From: JACJWR01 sp963842975
Lineage (GTDB): Bacteria; Actinomycetota; Actinomycetes; S36-B12; UBA10799
Reading direction: 5' to 3'
Length of the DNA stretch: 64,000 nt
Assembly: GCA_963842975.1 (NCBI GenBank)
Contig: CAWJIH010000009.1
Location: 806,001 to 870,000 of the forward strand
The notes beneath the pieces are model-generated. The model did not search any database. It was not told the DNA's origin and saw nothing but the letters and a program-made list of their open reading frames with translations. This document shows, one piece after another, positions 41,272 to 50,734 of the stretch (positions within the stretch are counted from its first letter, which is position 1; each line of letters begins with the position of its first letter). The position numbers and the translations under genes are program-made.

Positions 41272-42801
41272 GTGTCTCGGGTGACCGAAGACCCGAACGC
41301 CGCAAAGTCACCCCAGTCTGCTGCTCCGGACGCAACCGCGGGGTCCGCAACCGAGTCTCCTGTGGTGTCGCCCCCCAAGAAGATGTCGGGGTGGGACTTC
41401 GCGACCTGGCGGGTTGCCTCCGACGATCCGGTGATGCGTTCGACCATCATCGGGCTGCTGCTGCTGGATCAGGCGCCGGACTGGGATCTGCTGCGGGAGC
41501 GGTTTGATCGCGTCAGCCGCACGCTCACGGTGCTGCGGCAGAAAGTGGTGGAAAGCCCGGGTGGGCTCGAGTCGCCCAAGATGGTGCTGGACCCGGACTT
41601 CGACCTTGACTTCCACATGCGCAGGTTCCGAATGCCCGCGCGGTCGCGCTGGGCCGATGTGCTTGATGACTGCCGTCGCCAGTCATTGACCGACTTTGAT
41701 CGGGACCGGCCGCTGTGGCGGGTGACGCTACTCGAAGGGCTTCCCGACGGCAAAGCCGCGTTGATCGTCAAACTGCACCACGCCATCGCCGACGGGCAGG
41801 GTGCGGTGATGCTGGGCGCGGCCCTGTTCGACTTCACTCCGGAACCCCCCGATCTCGGCCCGATGCCACCGGAACCGGTCTCCGGCGGTGACGATAGCGG
41901 CGGTCTGGACGCCATGGTGAAAGACAACCTTGGCTGGGTGGCGCGCAGCACCACCGACTTCGTGCGCGGCCTAGGACCGGCGACGTTGGCCGGCATGCGG
42001 GACCCAGGCGCCATCGCGCAGCGGTTGGTCAAGACCGCTGGGTCAATTCTGCGATTCACCAAGATCCCGCTGGGTCCGTTGTCGCCGCTGATGATTGAGC
42101 GCAGCATCAACTACCACTTCGATACCTTCGACATCGACTTCACCGCGATCAAGAAGGCGGCAAAGGCCAACAAAGCGACGGCCAACGACGTCTTTCTCAC
42201 GGCGATCGCCGAAGGTTTGGGCGAATACCACCGCCGGATGGGCAAACCGGTCGAGCGACTGCGCGTGAACATGCCCATCAGCTTGCGCAAGCCCGGGTCG
42301 GATGGCACAGATAACGCGGTCACCATTGCTCGGTTCGAGTTGCCAGTGGCGGAGCGCAAACCTGCCGACGTGATGCGGGAAGTCGGAGAGACGGTGAGCA
42401 AATGGCGCGCCGAGCCTGCCCTTGGGATGGCTGACGAGCTAGCTGAGCTGTCGAGGCTGATCCCAGCAGAGCTCATTTCTGCGGTTGCCCAAGCCAGCGA
42501 TCTCACCGCATCAAATGTGCCGGGTGTTCCGATCCCGGTGTGGCTCGCAGGTGCGCAGGTGGTGCGGATGTACCCCCTGGTGGCCACCATTGGTGCGGCG
42601 GTCAACGTCACCATGCTCACGTACAACGGCACTGCCTCGATCGGGGTCAGCACCGACGACGCCGCGGTTGATGATCGCGAAGAGTTGATTCGTTGCCTTC
42701 GCACCGGCTTCCGTACCGTCACCGGGACGCCAGTCGCCGCGGGTACGCCGCTCACCCGACGGCGACACGCGAAGCCCGGGCAGGAGAAAGCGTCCAAGTG
42801 A
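41272..42801 (+). CDS. Wax ester synthase / diacylglycerol acyltransferase family protein
   Basis: A 509-aa acyltransferase of the actinobacterial WS/DGAT family. The active-site motif HHxxxDG appears as HHAIADG near residue 168. Typical block ERLRVNMPISLRKPG and the C-terminal NVPGVPIPVWLAGA are present. Family members esterify acyl-CoA to long-chain alcohols or diacylglycerol for storage lipid. Start is GTG 41272 or 41281. Its place between yebC and ruvC is not part of the usual cluster. Confidence 0.9.
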   Translation: MSRVTEDPNAAKSPQSAAPDATAGSATESPVVSPPKKMSGWDFATWRVASDDPVMRSTIIGLLLLDQAPDWDLLRERFDRVSRTLTVLRQKVVESPGGLESPKMVLDPDFDLDFHMRRFRMPARSRWADVLDDCRRQSLTDFDRDRPLWRVTLLEGLPDGKAALIVKLHHAIADGQGAVMLGAALFDFTPEPPDLGPMPPEPVSGGDDSGGLDAMVKDNLGWVARSTTDFVRGLGPATLAGMRDPGAIAQRLVKTAGSILRFTKIPLGPLSPLMIERSINYHFDTFDIDFTAIKKAAKANKATANDVFLTAIAEGLGEYHRRMGKPVERLRVNMPISLRKPGSDGTDNAVTIARFELPVAERKPADVMREVGETVSKWRAEPALGMADELAELSRLIPAELISAVAQASDLTASNVPGVPIPVWLAGAQVVRMYPLVATIGAAVNVTMLTYNGTASIGVSTDDAAVDDREELIRCLRTGFRTVTGTPVAAGTPLTRRRHAKPGQEKASK

Positions 42802-42818
42802 TCGTCGGTTCCGTCCGG

Positions 42819-42824
42819 TAGGCT
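42819..42824 (+). promoter_or_regulatory. -10 box (TAGGCT) before ruvC
   Basis: TAGGCT fits TANNNT and lies 48 nt upstream of the ruvC start. It may drive ruvCAB separately from the acyltransferase gene. No LexA box is seen nearby. Confidence 0.4.
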
Positions 42825-42872
42825 CTTCGAACACGTGACCGAAGGCGGTTGCGATCTGTCCTCGGAGGTGCC

Positions 42873-43382
42873 ATGCGGGTGCTGGGAGTCGACCCTGGGC
42901 TCACCCGTTGCGGCATCGGTGTGGTCGAAGGTGCCCCTGGGCGCGCGCTGGCGTTGGTCCACGTGGCGGTGGTACGGACCGAACCGGACTCGGACTTGGG
43001 GGCGCGGCTCAGTCACATCGACGACGCTCTGGTGGCAGCAATCGCACGTTTTGCGCCGGATCGAGTGGCGGTTGAACGGGTATTCAGCCAGCACAACGTG
43101 AGCACAGTCATGGGCACCGCTCAGGCGGCCGGGGTCTCCGCATTGGCTGCGCACCGGGCTGGTCTGCCGGTGTCGACCTACACCCCTTCCGAGGTGAAAG
43201 CCGCAGTCACCGGAGATGGGCGAGCGGACAAGGCCGGAGTCGCCTTCATGGTGCGCCGAATCTTGGCGCTGGCCCATGCCCCGAGGCCCGCCGACGCCAC
43301 CGACGCCTTGGCCTTGGCCATCACCGATGTGTGGCGCGGTAGCGCCCTGCGAGATCGCTCAGCGGCGGTGCAGGGCCGATGA
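42873..43382 (+). CDS. ruvC: RuvC, Holliday junction resolvase
   Basis: A 169-aa RNase H-fold endonuclease that cuts Holliday junctions. Catalytic acidic residues lie in VLGVDPGLT, VAVERVFSQ and the C-terminal ADATDALALAI. ATG 42873 is preceded by ggaggtgcc; the upstream GTG would add eight residues without an RBS. Overlaps ruvA by ATGA. Confidence 0.96.
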   Translation: MRVLGVDPGLTRCGIGVVEGAPGRALALVHVAVVRTEPDSDLGARLSHIDDALVAAIARFAPDRVAVERVFSQHNVSTVMGTAQAAGVSALAAHRAGLPVSTYTPSEVKAAVTGDGRADKAGVAFMVRRILALAHAPRPADATDALALAITDVWRGSALRDRSAAVQGR

Positions 43383-44008
43383 TCGTCTCGCTGCGTGGTC
43401 GGTGTCTGTCCGCAGCCCCGGACACAGTTGTGGTGGAGGTTGGGGGAGTCGGGTTGCTTGTCACCTGCACACCCTCGGCGGCCGCCTCCGCGCAGGTGGG
43501 CCAGGAGTGCCAGTTGTCGACGGCGTTGATCGTGCGGGAAGACGCGTGGTCGCTGTACGGGTTCGCCGACGAACACGAGAGGGGACTGTTCGATGCCCTG
43601 CAGACCGTCACCGGGGTGGGCCCGCGAATGGCTCTGACAGCGGTCGGGGCACTTGGAGCAGCGGACCTGGTGCGGGCGATCGGGGCCGCGGACATCGCCA
43701 GCCTCACCTCCGTACCGGGGATCGGCAAGAAGACAGCCGAACGAATCGTGTTGGAACTACGCGACAAAGTTGGCCTGGGTCAGCTTGCCGGCGGTGACTA
43801 TCGCGGCAGCCCGGCAACGCCTGGCAGTGCTGGCCTTGCGGGGTGGCAACGGCAAGTTGCCGAGGGCCTCGTCGGACTTGGCTGGCAGTCCCGAGACGCG
43901 GATGAGGCGGTCCGCGCCGTCGCCGCCCAAGTTGCTGAGGAAGGGCTCGACACCAACGACGTGGCTGCCCTGTTGCGGCTGGCCCTCACCCGGTTGGATC
44001 GCCTATGA
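43379..44008 (+). CDS. ruvA: RuvA, Holliday junction recognition subunit
   Basis: Binds four-way junctions and recruits RuvB. The 209-aa protein has the OB fold at the N-terminus, two helix-hairpin-helix motifs (TVTGVGPRMAL and SVPGIGKKTAERIVLEL) and a C-terminal RuvB-binding domain (EAVRAVAAQVAEEG). Overlaps both neighbours by ATGA. Confidence 0.96.
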   Translation: MIVSLRGRCLSAAPDTVVVEVGGVGLLVTCTPSAAASAQVGQECQLSTALIVREDAWSLYGFADEHERGLFDALQTVTGVGPRMALTAVGALGAADLVRAIGAADIASLTSVPGIGKKTAERIVLELRDKVGLGQLAGGDYRGSPATPGSAGLAGWQRQVAEGLVGLGWQSRDADEAVRAVAAQVAEEGLDTNDVAALLRLALTRLDRL

Positions 44009-45075
44009 CGCCGGCAACCAATGGCGGTGCCGAATCGGACCGTGGCGAATCTGACGGTGACCGCGTGGTGGACGCCCGAGCCTCCAACGACGACTTGGAT
44101 GTGGAGGGCGCGCTGCGGCCGACGTCGCTCACCGAGTTCATCGGTCAGGAGCGGGTACGCGCCCAGTTGGGGCTGGTGCTCGCCGCCGCCAAACAGCGCG
44201 GGGCACCTTCGGATCACGTGCTTCTCAGTGGACCGCCAGGTTTGGGCAAGACCACGCTGGCGATGATCATCGCCGCGGAGTTGTCGGTTCCGTTGCGGAT
44301 CACCAGCGGCCCGGCGATTCAGCACGCAGGTGATCTGGCGGCGGTTCTCACCAGTCTCGAGCCCGGCGAGGTGCTCTTCCTTGACGAGATCCACCGGATG
44401 GCACGGCCAGCCGAAGAGATGCTGTACATGGCCATGGAGGACTTCCGCGTGGATGTGGTGGTCGGCAAAGGCCCCGGGGCCACCGCAATCCCGCTTGAGT
44501 TGGCACCCTTCACTCTTGTGGGGGCCACCACTCGGGCCGGCCTACTCCCAGGACCGCTCCGCGACCGCTTCGGCTTCACCGGGCACATGGACTTCTACCA
44601 GCCGGAAGAACTGGAACTGATCATCCGGCGCTCCTCACAACTGCTGGGCGTACCCATTGACCAAGATGCGGCGACTGAGGTTGCCGGCCGATCCCGCGGG
44701 ACCCCGAGAATCGCCAACCGACTATTGCGCCGGATGCGAGACTACGCCGAGGTCCACGGAGACGGTCGGGTGACGCTTTCCGTGGCACAAGCCGCGCTTG
44801 AGTTGTACGACGTTGACGAGTTGGGACTCGATCGGCTGGACAAAGCCGTGATGCAGGCCCTCTTGACCAGATTTGGTGGCGGACCGGTGGGTTTGAACAC
44901 CTTGGCGGTGGCAGTTGCGGAAGAATCCGAGACCGTTGAAACCGTCAGTGAGCCGTTCCTCGTGCGGCAGGGGCTGCTGGTGCGGACCCCTCGAGGACGC
45001 GTCGCCACGGCGATGGCTTGGGCGCATTTCGATGTGGCTCCACCGCCCGGCGCCCAGCCGACCATCTTCGGCTGA
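44005..45075 (+). CDS. ruvB: RuvB, branch-migration helicase
   Basis: AAA+ motor of branch migration, 356 aa. Walker A GPPGLGKTT near residue 74, Walker B LFLDEIHRM, arginine finger region GPLRDRFGF and the C-terminal winged helix (PFLVRQGLLVRTPRGR). The acidic N-terminal extension of about 35 residues is common in actinobacteria. Confidence 0.97.
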   Translation: MTPATNGGAESDRGESDGDRVVDARASNDDLDVEGALRPTSLTEFIGQERVRAQLGLVLAAAKQRGAPSDHVLLSGPPGLGKTTLAMIIAAELSVPLRITSGPAIQHAGDLAAVLTSLEPGEVLFLDEIHRMARPAEEMLYMAMEDFRVDVVVGKGPGATAIPLELAPFTLVGATTRAGLLPGPLRDRFGFTGHMDFYQPEELELIIRRSSQLLGVPIDQDAATEVAGRSRGTPRIANRLLRRMRDYAEVHGDGRVTLSVAQAALELYDVDELGLDRLDKAVMQALLTRFGGGPVGLNTLAVAVAEESETVETVSEPFLVRQGLLVRTPRGRVATAMAWAHFDVAPPPGAQPTIFG

Positions 45076-45088
45076 GTAGCCCACCAGT

Positions 45089-45094
45089 TAGGAT
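45089..45094 (+). promoter_or_regulatory. -10 box (TAGGAT) before yajC
   Basis: TAGGAT fits TANNNT and lies 27 nt before GTG 45122, with GGGAGGT between as Shine-Dalgarno. Candidate promoter of yajC-secD-secF. Confidence 0.4.
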
Positions 45095-45121
45095 CGACGC
45101 GGCTCACTCCGGGAGGTATCC

Positions 45122-45451
45122 GTGCAAGACCTTATGCCCTTGCTGTTCTTGGGCGTTGTTGTCATTGGTTTCTATCTACTCATTATTCGGCCTGCGCAGC
45201 GGCGCCAGCGGGAAGCAGCCGCAGTAGTAGCGCAACTGTCGGCCGGCCAAGAGGTGATGACCACTGCCGGTATCTTCGGCACCCTGCGTGCGGTCGATGA
45301 CGATTCGGTGCTGATCGAAGTTGCTCCCGGAACCGTGATCAAGTACGCCAAAGCCGCCATCGCCAGAATCGTCGATGATCCCTCCGCTACCGGATCGCTC
45401 CCGCAAGCAGACAGTGCCGGGTCGGATAGCGACCGCGATCCGAATGTCTGA
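45122..45451 (+). CDS. yajC: YajC, Sec translocase accessory subunit
   Basis: A 109-aa protein with one N-terminal membrane helix (LLFLGVVVIGFYLLIIRPAQRRQRE) and the small soluble domain GQEVMTTAGIFGTLRAVDDD. It associates with SecDF. secD starts 6 nt after its stop. Confidence 0.95.
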   Translation: MQDLMPLLFLGVVVIGFYLLIIRPAQRRQREAAAVVAQLSAGQEVMTTAGIFGTLRAVDDDSVLIEVAPGTVIKYAKAAIARIVDDPSATGSLPQADSAGSDSDRDPNV

Positions 45452-45457
45452 GCCACA

Positions 45458-47176
45458 ATGACACCTCCGCGCCGCTACCGACCCGGCCGCACGCTGCTCG
45501 CTCTCGCCATCATCGTGGTTGGTTTGCTCACCTGGGCCTTCTGGCCGGGCACCGATCACACCCCCCGACTCGGCTTGGACCTGCAGGGCGGCACGCAGGT
45601 GATTCTGGTGCCTAGGCCCATCGCCGATGCCGAGCCCGTCACGGATGTCGCGCTCAAACAGTCCGTGGAGATCATCCGCCAGCGAGTCAACGCCTTCGGT
45701 GTGGCTGAGGCTGAGGTGACCACCCAGGGAAGTGGCGACGGGGCCGCGATCGTGGTGAGTGTGCCCGGGGTGAATCAGCAGCAGATTGCCGACCAGATCA
45801 AACAGACTGCCCTGCTTGACTTCCGCGCTGTCACCACGATCCTGCCGCCGACACCGACCGAGGTGGATCCAGCAACTGCCGCTGCCGATCCTGCTGCTGC
45901 CGATCCTGCCGCAGCTGATCCCGCCGCAACTGATCCTGCCGCCGCCGATCCTGCTGCGACGGCGGACCCCACACCCACTCCCGCACCGGCCGACCCTGCT
46001 GCTGACGCCGAACCGCTGCTCGGCCCGGTGGAGGGCGACAGCCAAGACGATCCGGCCATTCTGGATGCGCTCACCCGGCTCGACTGCACGCTGCCGGAGA
46101 ACCTCCAAGGTGGCCGCCCGGACAACCCGGAGAAGTGGGTTGTTGCCTGCGACACCGACGGAACCGCGAAGTTCCTGCTGGAACCGGCATTCATCCGCGG
46201 CACCAATGTGACCACCGCCCAAGCCAACCTTTCCCAGCAGGGTGGCGGCTGGCAAGTGGATCTCACGTTTGACGACGAAGGTTCCACCGCCCTGGCAGAC
46301 ACTTCCACTCGACTGGTCAACCTGCCGTCACCGCAGAACCAGTTCGGAATCGTGCTCGACGGCCTGGTTCAGTCGGCCCCCGTCTTCCAACAGGCAATCC
46401 TTGGTGGGCAGGCCCAGATCACCGGCAACTTCACCATCGACGAAGCCCAGAGCCTCTCCAACATTCTTCGCTATGGAGCTCTCCCGGTGACATTGGAGGT
46501 GGCCGAGGTTACGAGCGTGTCACCGACCCTGGGAAGCGATCAGTTGCGCGCGGGCATCCTGGCGGGGGCGCTCGGTCTGGTTCTCGTCGGTGGCTACCTG
46601 CTGCTCTACTACCGTGCTTTGGGATTGGTCGCGGTCTTCTCGTTGGTGCTGGCCGGTGTCATGACGTACGCGGTGTTTGTGGTGCTCAGCCGCACTATCG
46701 GCTTGGCCCTCACCCTCGCGGGGGTCGCTGGCGCCATTGTGGCCATCGGTGTCACCGCCGACTCGTTCATCGTCTACTTCGAACGCATCCGAGACGAGAT
46801 TCGAGAAGGCCGAACGCTGCGCTCGGCCGCCGAGACCGGCTGGGCTCGTGCCCGGAACACCATTTTGGCGGCCGACTTCGTGTCGCTGTTGGCGGCAGTA
46901 ATTCTGTATGCGGTGTCGGTCGGAAACGTGCGCGGCTTCGCGTTCGTGTTGGGCCTCACTACCGTCATCGACGTGATCGTCGCGTTCATGTTCACTAGAC
47001 CCTTGGTGGCCGTGTTCGCCCGCACCGCGTGGTTCCAGGCTGGCGGCCCATTGACTGGGGTGAGTCCGAACCGCCTGGGCGTCAAACATCAACTCATCCT
47101 GGAACGGGATGACTCGAACCCGCCGGCGCCCACTGCACAACCCGCCACCGCTGGAAAGGGGGCCGACGGTGTCTAA
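45458..47176 (+). CDS. secD: SecD, protein-export membrane protein
   Basis: With SecF, uses the proton motive force to help preprotein export. The 572-aa protein has the first membrane helix, LGLDLQGGTQVIL (the SecD D1 motif), the large external domain, and five C-terminal membrane segments starting at LRAGILAGALGLVLVGGYLLLYY. An Ala-Asp-Pro repeat extends the external domain (about residues 137-185). secF overlaps its stop by 8 nt. Confidence 0.96.
   Translation: MTPPRRYRPGRTLLALAIIVVGLLTWAFWPGTDHTPRLGLDLQGGTQVILVPRPIADAEPVTDVALKQSVEIIRQRVNAFGVAEAEVTTQGSGDGAAIVVSVPGVNQQQIADQIKQTALLDFRAVTTILPPTPTEVDPATAAADPAAADPAAADPAATDPAAADPAATADPTPTPAPADPAADAEPLLGPVEGDSQDDPAILDALTRLDCTLPENLQGGRPDNPEKWVVACDTDGTAKFLLEPAFIRGTNVTTAQANLSQQGGGWQVDLTFDDEGSTALADTSTRLVNLPSPQNQFGIVLDGLVQSAPVFQQAILGGQAQITGNFTIDEAQSLSNILRYGALPVTLEVAEVTSVSPTLGSDQLRAGILAGALGLVLVGGYLLLYYRALGLVAVFSLVLAGVMTYAVFVVLSRTIGLALTLAGVAGAIVAIGVTADSFIVYFERIRDEIREGRTLRSAAETGWARARNTILAADFVSLLAAVILYAVSVGNVRGFAFVLGLTTVIDVIVAFMFTRPLVAVFARTAWFQAGGPLTGVSPNRLGVKHQLILERDDSNPPAPTAQPATAGKGADGV
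45865..46010 (+). repeat. Tandem repeat in secD encoding AADPA units
   Basis: Imperfect 15-nt units encode five to six copies of AADPA, followed by TPTPAPADPAAD. The stretch lies in the externally exposed domain and is probably a flexible linker with slippage-prone length. Confidence 0.75.
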
Positions 47177-48299
47177 GGCCGGCAATTTCACCAACAAGCT
47201 CTACCGCGGCGAGGTCTCCTACGACATCGTTGGTCGCACGAAACTCTGGTACATCGTTTCAGCGGCAATCCTGGCGCTCGCGCTGATCGGCATCTTCGGT
47301 CGTGGGCTAAACCTCGGCATCGAGTTTCGCGGCGGTGCGGAGTTCGTCGCGCCCGCCGACACCTGCACGTCCCAAGATGTGCGAACGGTGGCCGAGGGTC
47401 AAGGCGCCAGCGCGATCATCACCCAGGACCTTGGCGACAACCGTGTGCGACTCCAAACCGAGGCACTTTCGAGTGAGCAGAGCACGGCCATGGTGTCGGC
47501 AGTCGCGGAGGCCTGCGGGACCACTGCCGAGGAGATCAAGGTGCAGCTGGTCGGACCGACCTGGGGTGGTGAGATCACCCAGAAGGCGCTGACCGGCCTG
47601 ATTGTCTTCCTGATCGCTGTCGGGATCTTCCTATCGCTCTACTTTGAGTGGCGGATGGCTGTGGCCGCGATGGTGGCGCTGCTGCACGATGTGCTGATCA
47701 CGGTCGGTATCTATGCCTTAGTCGGGTTTGAGATAACCCCGGCGACGGTGATCGGTGTGCTCACCATCCTTGGCTATTCGTTGTACGACACGGTGGTGGT
47801 GTTCGACAAAGTCAAGGAAAACACCAGAGACATCATCGGCCAAAGCCGGATGACCTACAGCGAAGCCGCCAACCTGGCGCTCAACCAGACCCTGGTGCGG
47901 TCGATCAATACCTCGATCGTGGCGCTGCTCCCGGTGGCGGCGATCCTGTTCGTCGGCGTTGGGCTCCTAGGTGCCGGAACTCTGAAGGATCTGGCGCTGG
48001 CGCTCTTCATCGGGTTGATTGCCGGAACGTACTCATCGATCTTCGTCGCCACACCGTTCCTGTGCCAGTTGAAGGAACGCCAGCCCCAGATCAAGGCGCT
48101 GCACGCCCGCGTGATGTCCCGGCGCTCAGCCGGCAACCGCGGTGAGGGGTTGTCGTCGCAGGAATCGGCAACCGCAGCCACTGGGCTGGCCGCTGCCGGG
48201 GCAGGGGCTGCGACAGCCACCGTGCGCAAGGAGCGTCCGCACCGCCAAACTGGGCCTCGCAACCAACCCAAGCGCATTCCCCGGAGCAAACGAGGCTGA
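47169..48299 (+). CDS. secF: SecF, protein-export membrane protein
   Basis: Partner of SecD. 376 aa with the first membrane helix (WYIVSAAILALALIGIFGRGLNLGIEFRGG), external domain and five C-terminal helices including GYSLYDTVVVFDKVKEN. The GTG at 47169 gives the standard N-terminus FTNKLYRGEVSYDIVGR; it overlaps secD by 8 nt. A Gly/Ala tail and basic C-terminal end follow. Downstream the usual apt gene is missing. Confidence 0.95.
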   Translation: MSKAGNFTNKLYRGEVSYDIVGRTKLWYIVSAAILALALIGIFGRGLNLGIEFRGGAEFVAPADTCTSQDVRTVAEGQGASAIITQDLGDNRVRLQTEALSSEQSTAMVSAVAEACGTTAEEIKVQLVGPTWGGEITQKALTGLIVFLIAVGIFLSLYFEWRMAVAAMVALLHDVLITVGIYALVGFEITPATVIGVLTILGYSLYDTVVVFDKVKENTRDIIGQSRMTYSEAANLALNQTLVRSINTSIVALLPVAAILFVGVGLLGAGTLKDLALALFIGLIAGTYSSIFVATPFLCQLKERQPQIKALHARVMSRRSAGNRGEGLSSQESATAATGLAAAGAGAATATVRKERPHRQTGPRNQPKRIPRSKRG

Positions 48300-48382
48300 T
48301 CAGCTAGTTAGCCCACTACACTGTGGTCACTGATGACTGGCTGACCAGGATCTGAGGTCACCAACGGTGTGAGGAGGCGGCG

Positions 48383-50671
48383 ATGACGCACGACGCTGGA
48401 TCTCCCCAGTTGGCAAAGATCGACCCCCCGGTATTGCCGCCATCGAATTCCCAACGTCGGCGGTTGTCCCGATTCGGTCGGCTCGGTGCCGGTCGGCACA
48501 GTGACCCGATGCTCGACGAGGTTCGCCGGAACCTCAGACGATTTCATCCCCGCAGCGACTGGGACTCAGTCGAACGGGCCTACGAAGTTGCGGCCTACTA
48601 CCACCGAGACCAGCGAAGGCGCAGTGGTGACCCCTACATCACCCACCCGGTGGCAGTGGCCACCATCCTGGCCCAACTCGGGATGACCACCTCCACGATC
48701 GTGGCTGCTTTGCTCCACGACACTGTGGAGGACACCGACTACACGCTGGAGATGCTCACAGCCGACTTTGGTGAGGAAGTCGCAGCCCTGGTCGATGGGG
48801 TCACCAAACTCGACAAGGTCAAGTACGGTTCGTCGAGCGCAGCGGAGACGGTGCGCAAGATGGTCGTAGCCATGGCCCGCGATATTCGGGTGCTGGTGGT
48901 GAAGTTGGCCGACCGGCTGCACAACATGCGCACGCTCGGAGCCATGCCCGCACACAAGCGTGAGAGCAAGGCTCGCGAGACCTTGGAGATCTACGCACCG
49001 TTGGCGCATCGGCTCGGCATGAACACGATCAAGTGGGAACTTGAGGATCTGTCGTTTGCCACGCTGTATCCGAAGTTGTTCGAAGAGATCTCGGTGATGG
49101 TCGCCCAGCGTGCCCCCGGGCGAGAAGAGTATTTGGGTCGAGTGGTCCGCGAGGTGGAAGAGGACATCCGCAGGTCCAAGATCAAAGCGACCGTCACCGG
49201 ACGGCCGAAGCACTATTACTCGATCTACCAAAAGATGATCGTGCGCGGCCGGGACTTTGCCGAGATCTATGACCTCGTCGGGGTGCGCATTCTGGTTGAT
49301 TCGGTTCGGGACTGCTATGCGGTGCTGGGCATCCTGCACGCACAGTTCGCCCCGGTGCCAGGGCGATTCAAGGACTACATCGCGATGCCGAAGTTCACCA
49401 TGTACCAATCACTGCACACCACAGTGATCGGCCCGGACGGCAAACCGGTGGAGATGCAGATCCGCACCCACGACATGCACCGCACCGCGGAGTACGGCGT
49501 CGCTGCCCACTGGCGGTACAAGCAAGACAACGTCGGCGGAAAACAGGGACCCGACGACTTCGGCTGGCTTCGTCAGTTGCTGGAATGGCAACGCGAAGTC
49601 GACGACCCAGACGAGTTCCTCGAAGGCCTCAGCTACGAACTTGGCTCCTCCGAGACATACGTTTTCACGCCGCGCGGTGACGTCATCGCGCTACCGGCAC
49701 ACGCAACCCCGGTCGATTTCGCCTACGCCGTGCACACCGAGGTAGGCCACCGATGCGTGGGGGCGAAAGTCAACGGCAAACTCGTTCCGCTCGAAAGCGA
49801 GATGAACAACGGCGACGTGGTGGAGATTTTCACCGCAAAGTCCGACAGCGCCGGACCAAGCCAGGACTGGCTGCGTTTCGTGGCCTCCAGCCGCGCCAAG
49901 AGCAAGATCAGAGCCTGGTATTCCAAGGAACGCCGGGAAGAGGCAGTAGAGAAGGGCCGGGAGAACCTGATCCGCGCGCTGCGCAAGAGTGGCATGGGCG
50001 TGGCACGCACCGTCGATGGGCCCGAACTCACGGCAATCGCAGTCGACATGCACTACGCCGACATCTCGGCGCTGTTCCGGGCCATCGGCGATCACCACGT
50101 ATCCGTCGACACCGTTGTGGAGCGCTTGATTGCCTCCCGCGGTGGTATTGAGGCAGCCCGCGACGATGTGGCTGAGGCGGTCAACCCGATGTCGCTGCAA
50201 CGGCGTAGTGCCACGTCGTCCAGTGGCGGCAACGTCGGCGTGGTGGTGGATGGCACCGACGACGTGTGGGTGAAATTGGCGAAATGCTGCACCCCTGTGC
50301 CCGGCGACGACATCATCGGCTTCGTCACTCGGGGCCATGGGGTTTCGGTACATCGAGGAGATTGCAGCAACCTCCCCAGCCTGGAGGCCCAGCCGCAGCG
50401 ATTCGTCACGGTGCGTTGGGCGCCGACGGGCAATACCGCGTTCCTGGTGAATATCGCAGTTGAGGCGCTCGATCGCGCCGGGTTGCTCTCGGACGTCACC
50501 CGGACGTTGTCCGAGCAACACGTCAACATCCTCTCGGCCACCGTCTCCACCACCAAGGACCGAGTGGCATGTTCCCGATTCACCTTCGAGATGGCTGATC
50601 CACAGCACCTGGATTCGGTGCTGGCCAGTGTGCGGCATGTGGAGGGCGTGTACGACGCCTACCGGGTCTGA
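48383..50671 (+). CDS. rel: RelA/SpoT bifunctional (p)ppGpp synthetase/hydrolase (Rel)
   Basis: Stringent-response enzyme, 762 aa. The hydrolase HD domain (HDTVEDTD, VVKLADRLHNMRTL) and the synthetase domain (GRPKHYYSIYQKM, DLVGVRILVD, FKDYIAMPK) are both complete, so it should make and degrade ppGpp. TGS (VFTPRGDVIALPAHATPVDFAYAVH), zinc-finger-like region (CCTPVPGDDI, HRGDC) and ACT domains follow. RBS gtgaggaggcggcg is strong, and a TACACT -10-like box lies at 48317-48322. Confidence 0.97.
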   Translation: MTHDAGSPQLAKIDPPVLPPSNSQRRRLSRFGRLGAGRHSDPMLDEVRRNLRRFHPRSDWDSVERAYEVAAYYHRDQRRRSGDPYITHPVAVATILAQLGMTTSTIVAALLHDTVEDTDYTLEMLTADFGEEVAALVDGVTKLDKVKYGSSSAAETVRKMVVAMARDIRVLVVKLADRLHNMRTLGAMPAHKRESKARETLEIYAPLAHRLGMNTIKWELEDLSFATLYPKLFEEISVMVAQRAPGREEYLGRVVREVEEDIRRSKIKATVTGRPKHYYSIYQKMIVRGRDFAEIYDLVGVRILVDSVRDCYAVLGILHAQFAPVPGRFKDYIAMPKFTMYQSLHTTVIGPDGKPVEMQIRTHDMHRTAEYGVAAHWRYKQDNVGGKQGPDDFGWLRQLLEWQREVDDPDEFLEGLSYELGSSETYVFTPRGDVIALPAHATPVDFAYAVHTEVGHRCVGAKVNGKLVPLESEMNNGDVVEIFTAKSDSAGPSQDWLRFVASSRAKSKIRAWYSKERREEAVEKGRENLIRALRKSGMGVARTVDGPELTAIAVDMHYADISALFRAIGDHHVSVDTVVERLIASRGGIEAARDDVAEAVNPMSLQRRSATSSSGGNVGVVVDGTDDVWVKLAKCCTPVPGDDIIGFVTRGHGVSVHRGDCSNLPSLEAQPQRFVTVRWAPTGNTAFLVNIAVEALDRAGLLSDVTRTLSEQHVNILSATVSTTKDRVACSRFTFEMADPQHLDSVLASVRHVEGVYDAYRV

Positions 50672-50694
50672 CCCACCGAGACGAGCCCGAGCCC

Positions 50695-50730
50695 CGCCCG
50701 GACGTTACCCGCCTAGGGGACGCCCGGGCG
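50695..50730. terminator. Bidirectional terminator hairpin between rel and DUF349 gene
   Basis: An 11-bp stem with one mismatch (CGCCCGGACGT / ACGCCCGGGCG) and a 14-nt loop fills the gap between the convergent stop codons. No U-tract. Confidence 0.6.
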
Positions 50731-50734
50731 TTCC

